Shown one piece after another: positions 60,849 through 64,000 of a DNA stretch of 64,000 nucleotides. The stretch is from Azorinus chamasolen (lineage: Eukaryota; Mollusca; Bivalvia; Cardiida; Solecurtidae): positions 25,146,449-25,210,448 of the forward strand of contig OY755241.1 in assembly GCA_963576725.1 (NCBI GenBank), in the 5' to 3' direction. Made by a program: the position numbers and the translations under genes. Positions within the stretch are counted from its first letter, which is position 1, and the number at the start of each line of letters is the position of its first letter. The notes beneath the pieces are model-generated. The model ran no database searches. It was not told the origin of the DNA and saw only the letters and a program-made list of their open reading frames with translations.

Positions 60849-61186
60849 GACCAGACATCGTACTGTGGTCTAGGTCAGGGAAGAAGCTTGTCGTTGTAGA
60901 GCCGACAGTACCATGGGAAACAAGGTGTGAGGAGGCCTACGAGAGGAAAAGGGCAAAATACACAGAGCTGTTAGACCTCTGCAAGCAACGAGGCTGGCGC
61001 ACATGGCTATTCCCCGTAGAAGTTGGTGCAAGAGGGTTCTGTGCACAGTCTGTGTGCCGACTGATGACAGCAGTCGGATCAACTGGCAGGGATAGAAGGA
61101 AGGCTATCCAGAGATTCGGCCAAGCTGCTGAACGTGCATCAAGCTGGTTGTGGCTGAAGCGCGAGGACAAGAGCTGGAAGCAATAG
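60737..61186 (+). pseudogene. Restriction-like endonuclease domain
   Basis: 149 codons in frame 2 from ATG; the frame is already open before it (KFPHYRHIAFVKSGESG). The PD-(D/E)xK signature is RPDIVLWSRSGKKLVVVEPT followed by VPWE, then KRAKYTEL and WLWLKRE. It makes the target nick in R2-type retrotransposition. Ends TAG at 61186. Confidence 0.82.
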
Positions 61187-61420
61187 AGTGCAATCGCTCA
61201 TTAAGTAGGCTGAAAGAGGAGAAGAGCTGAAAGCAACCAACCAACACACAGTGACTGATCACCACTGTGGGCCCACCGTTATGAGGGTGTTCTTGGATGT
61301 AAAAGGGCCGAAACACCTGATGAATAGCTGATTCCAAGCTGATGATGTTGGTTGAAGAGCAGTCTGAGGACTGTATTATGCAAAAAATCCAATTAATAAT
61401 AATAATGAAAAAATAATGCT

Positions 61421-61874
61421 TTGAAATGCAATGTTCAAGGATGGTTAAGACTGGTTGCAGATTGAAATACACGAGGTAAATATGAAACACCCCTCATGTA
61501 ACAGTACTGTATGCGGCACAAGTGCAGAATGACATGCAGCACACAAAAATGTAAAAAAAACACACACACACGAAAAATTCGCTCGCATCGCCACTTGATG
61601 ATAGGCCAATAGCGTTAAATGGTATTTAGTCGTGAAAAAATTAACAATAAATATTCAATCCTGAAATACAGACAGAAAACTTATCTGATTATAAAGCACA
61701 TCCGTATGGTTGGAAGAACCGGAAAGAAGAGGACGTTGAAGAACGTTTTCTGCATGGATATTGCCGCATTGCGTGCAATATTCCCGGATGTTAGTTCCAA
61801 CCAATACGTTCAACAGACAGTGAGGTGTATACATCGTAAGAATAAGAAGCGGTGAGAGATACTCAGGGTGGAAG
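61421..61874. other. Intergenic, nothing recognised
   Basis: The basic 78-codon open frame at 61619-61855 has no recognised domain. An ACAC tract lies at 61560-61571. Confidence 0.45.
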
Positions 61875-62222
61875 ATGTTTTTATGCCCCGTTGACGATAG
61901 TCAGGGGGCATTATGTTTTGCACATGTCCGTCCGTCCGTCTGTCTGTCCGTGTGTCACGCTTTTAGGTGCAGTTGGATGTCACATTTACGTGCACTGTTT
62001 TGTCACAGTTTTTTCATTGTCTTATATCTCACTAACCGCTATAGCTATTAGCATGGAATTGCATATACACATTCAACACCATTTATACTTTCATTACGCA
62101 CCCGGCCCATGCTGCCCGCGAGCCCAAGGTCAAGGTCAAATGACTTAGGAATTTTACGTGCAGCTAGGCAAGCACCCACACGGGGGCATCACTGTGTCTT
62201 ACAGACACAATTTTCTAGTTTC
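61875..62222 (-). mobile_element. Pearl-like element, reverse orientation
   Basis: Edges read TTTTTATGCCCCGTTGACGA and GGGGGCATCACTGTGTCTTA then CAGACACAATTTTCTAG. Inside are a GTCCGTCCGTCTGTCTGTCC tract (61926-61950) and CAAGGTCAAGGTCAAATGAC (62125-62144). Only one core unit is present. Confidence 0.6.
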
Positions 62223-62392
62223 TTTCAATCTTTTCCCTGTTAAATATACATGCAAGTAATAATAATAGCATGTACGAGTATGTTATATGTTGGATTATTA
62301 TAATAGCACCTGTACAAATGATGTTTCGGTATATGCAGAAACTGAGCATCAGATCTACATGTACATAATGACTGTTCGTGACTGTTGGAGAG

Positions 62393-63135
62393 TGAGGACG
62401 TGTTCTTGGACTGCTCTCAATTTTAGTTTATTTTAGTTCATTTTAATAGTTTTTAGTTGAAAGTTGTTGGTGAAGGTTGAAGCTGTTGAACTGCTACAGT
62501 AGCTGAACATAGACTGTAAATAATTGTGCTGATACCGAGGAGAGGAAAAGGAGGAGAAGAGGAAAAAGTCACCGCGCACATGGTTTGAAAGCGCGCGAAC
62601 GCTTCTGTATAGCGGCAGCCATCTTGATTTTTATCGTGAAATTAACTTTTATTTATCTTATTGGGCTCTTATATTGTTTTTTAATTTTCTTTTACTTATT
62701 CTTAGACACTTTTAAATTCGTGGCAGACTCTCGGTCTCTTATTATACGGGAATTAAGTGTAAATTCTGTCTTTGTCTCACTGACGCATTCGGCACCGTAG
62801 CGTTGCTCCGAAGGTTAGCTATAGCCGACCGCCCGTTTTGTTCTGCTCTTTTAGAACTCATAGTTCTCTTTCTCTGTTTAATGATTTAATAGACCGCTGC
62901 CATAGTGTTGCTTTTTAATATTTAGAACGCTGATTATTTTTAATTTACTGTGGGTGACGTCTGAAGTGACACCTAACTGCTTGGAGCACTGTGATACTGT
63001 AAGTACATTTTAATTTGAATAGCTGCAATGTAGACACATCCTGAATGCACCTGCTATCCTAGATTAAGGCGTTGTGTTGTATACTGGTAAGTTTGATTAG
63101 TCCTTGAAAAGGGGATTGATGGGTATTGACCTAAT
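62393..63135 (+). other. Possible 5' LTR of an LTR retrotransposon
   Basis: Starts TGTTGGAGAGTGAGGACG. About 740 bp later comes TGGGAACACCGGGACATC (63136), which could be a tRNA primer-binding site. No second LTR is inside the window, so this is only a suggestion from layout; it could equally be promoter and 5' UTR of a gene. Confidence 0.25.
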
Positions 63136-63739
63136 TGGGAACACCGGGACATCTACCGAACCTGAACAGTGACCTCTATTTTTATGATTAGCTTGCTTGA
63201 CTACTTAGTAAGTTTGAGATTATATATATGCGTAGTCATTGGCCCTTGAGAGTAGTAACTGCTGTGCCCTGACTAGTGCTTCTCTTATTGAGTAACTTAA
63301 GTCCCTTATTGAGTAATTTGCACTGAGACACGCTCTTATTTCTATAATTCATGCTGTAAGGCGTTTCTCTCTTTTATATCGTATACACTCCATAGTCAGC
63401 TCTTCTAAATAATATTTCTGCTGACTGAACTGTTGGCACCCTACATGCTTAATAATATTTTTAGTTAAATATCTGATAGCCAAGTAGTTTAGCATCTTGT
63501 ATGCTGTGTAATAGAAGTTGTAACGTCCATATATCCTTGAAGTACTTGCCCTGTCTTAGAACATTTCTGCTGGGTATTAGCAAGAGTAGTCTACTTTTGA
63601 ATACTGCATAGAGGAAGAATCAGGAATTTTCTGGATTCTTGTTTTCTAAGTAATAACGATTTTGTCTAGGTCATAAAATAAGACTACCGCACTCGCTGCT
63701 AACAGCATCCTGTTCTAGAAGTGTCGCTCTCGCACAGGT

Positions 63740-64000
63740 ATGGAAAACTCGCTAGTTGCAAAACATGGCAGGCCACAGAGAAAGAGGGTACCAAGAATTA
63801 CATATACCCCTTCAAGACAACATCCGAAGACAGTGACAAGTGTGGTACCGTATCGACTGGACATTGCTAAGGCGATGCAGAAGAAACTTGACGGGGCGAG
63901 TGCACTGCAAGGTGAGCCAGATGTTGCTGACAGAAGCGGTACTCTTGTAATAGACAATCTGACGACTGCAGCTTTTGAACTACTTAAAGCAAATTTTCAT
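63740..64000 (+). CDS. Open frame running off the right edge, unknown
   Basis: ATG at 63740, preceded by an in-frame TAG at 63713-63715, then 87 codons with no stop to the window end. The start is basic (KHGRPQRKRVPRITYTPSRQ), then PYRLDIAKAMQKKLDGA and IDNLTTAAFELLKANF. It has normal protein composition. No family recognised. If the sequence at 62393 is an LTR, this could be a gag start. Confidence 0.45.
   Translation, partial: MENSLVAKHGRPQRKRVPRITYTPSRQHPKTVTSVVPYRLDIAKAMQKKLDGASALQGEPDVADRSGTLVIDNLTTAAFELLKANFH

Larger units (their letters stand above)
57695..61420 (+). mobile_element. R2/HERO/NeSL-like non-LTR element with RLE
   Basis: A nearly full-length element: zinc finger, reverse transcriptase, CCHC motif and restriction-like endonuclease in order, then a 3' region of about 230 bp (CCACTGTGGGCCCACCG; ...) ending in AATAATAAT near 61405. 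Coding is split over four frame segments. The exact 5' end and target site are not visible. Elements with this endonuclease are often site-specific. Confidence 0.85.

Noticed and set aside
61619..61855. 78-codon basic open frame
   Set aside because: No recognised family, no neighbouring exon signals, and it lies in repeat-rich DNA.

Overview
The window reads as nuclear DNA from an animal, most likely a bivalve mollusc. The evidence is an intron-containing animal gene (AK8), tRNA-derived SINEs with a Meta-type central domain, several pearl/HINE-like elements (tandem cores of about 150 bp next to tetranucleotide tracts), and a DIRS-type retrotransposon. It is AT-rich and dominated by mobile DNA. 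I cannot name the species.

Only one host gene is clearly intact: AK8 (adenylate kinase 8), plus strand, ten coding exons between 40524 and 55124. The exons join with GT-AG junctions and consistent phase to 479 codons, the length I know for vertebrate AK8, and both P-loops are present. A second, secreted PAN-CCP-EB-PAN protein gene lies on the minus strand at 12258-11144 but carries an in-frame TGA and a frame change, so it looks like a pseudogene. An open frame of unknown function runs off the right edge from 63740.

Layout: 1-6200 holds a TTAA-flanked MITE, a pearl-like element, a 284-bp repeat in three tandem copies and a decayed minus-strand LINE. 6600-10006 holds a GAAACCT-rich stretch, a 15-bp minisatellite and two apparently identical head-to-tail 1377-bp units ending in a long palindrome. 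11144-12258 is the secreted-protein pseudogene. 13780-20693 is a nearly complete DIRS retrotransposon (gag-like ORF, then RT-RNase H-methyltransferase-like-tyrosine recombinase) inserted into a MITE. 21804-33297 is bounded by inverted AT-rich repeats and encloses a 6.65-kb element (22981-29629) with inverted termini and a satellite-like array. 33437-36700 holds a LINE fragment, a pearl-like element and MITEs. 37021-39348 is a 5'-truncated CR1/jockey-like LINE. 40524-55124 is AK8, whose introns hold more than 25 MITEs and two SINEs. 55200-57570 holds more MITEs and a pearl-like element. 57695-61420 is a non-LTR element of the restriction-like-endonuclease type with three frame breaks. 61875-62222 is another pearl-like element. 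62393-64000 may be the start of an LTR element.

The most unusual pattern is in the MITEs. Several families with unrelated bodies share TTAA flanks, CCCTTT-type ends and a central palindrome built on the same core, GCTCCTNNAGGAGC, as if one system marks both their ends and their centres.
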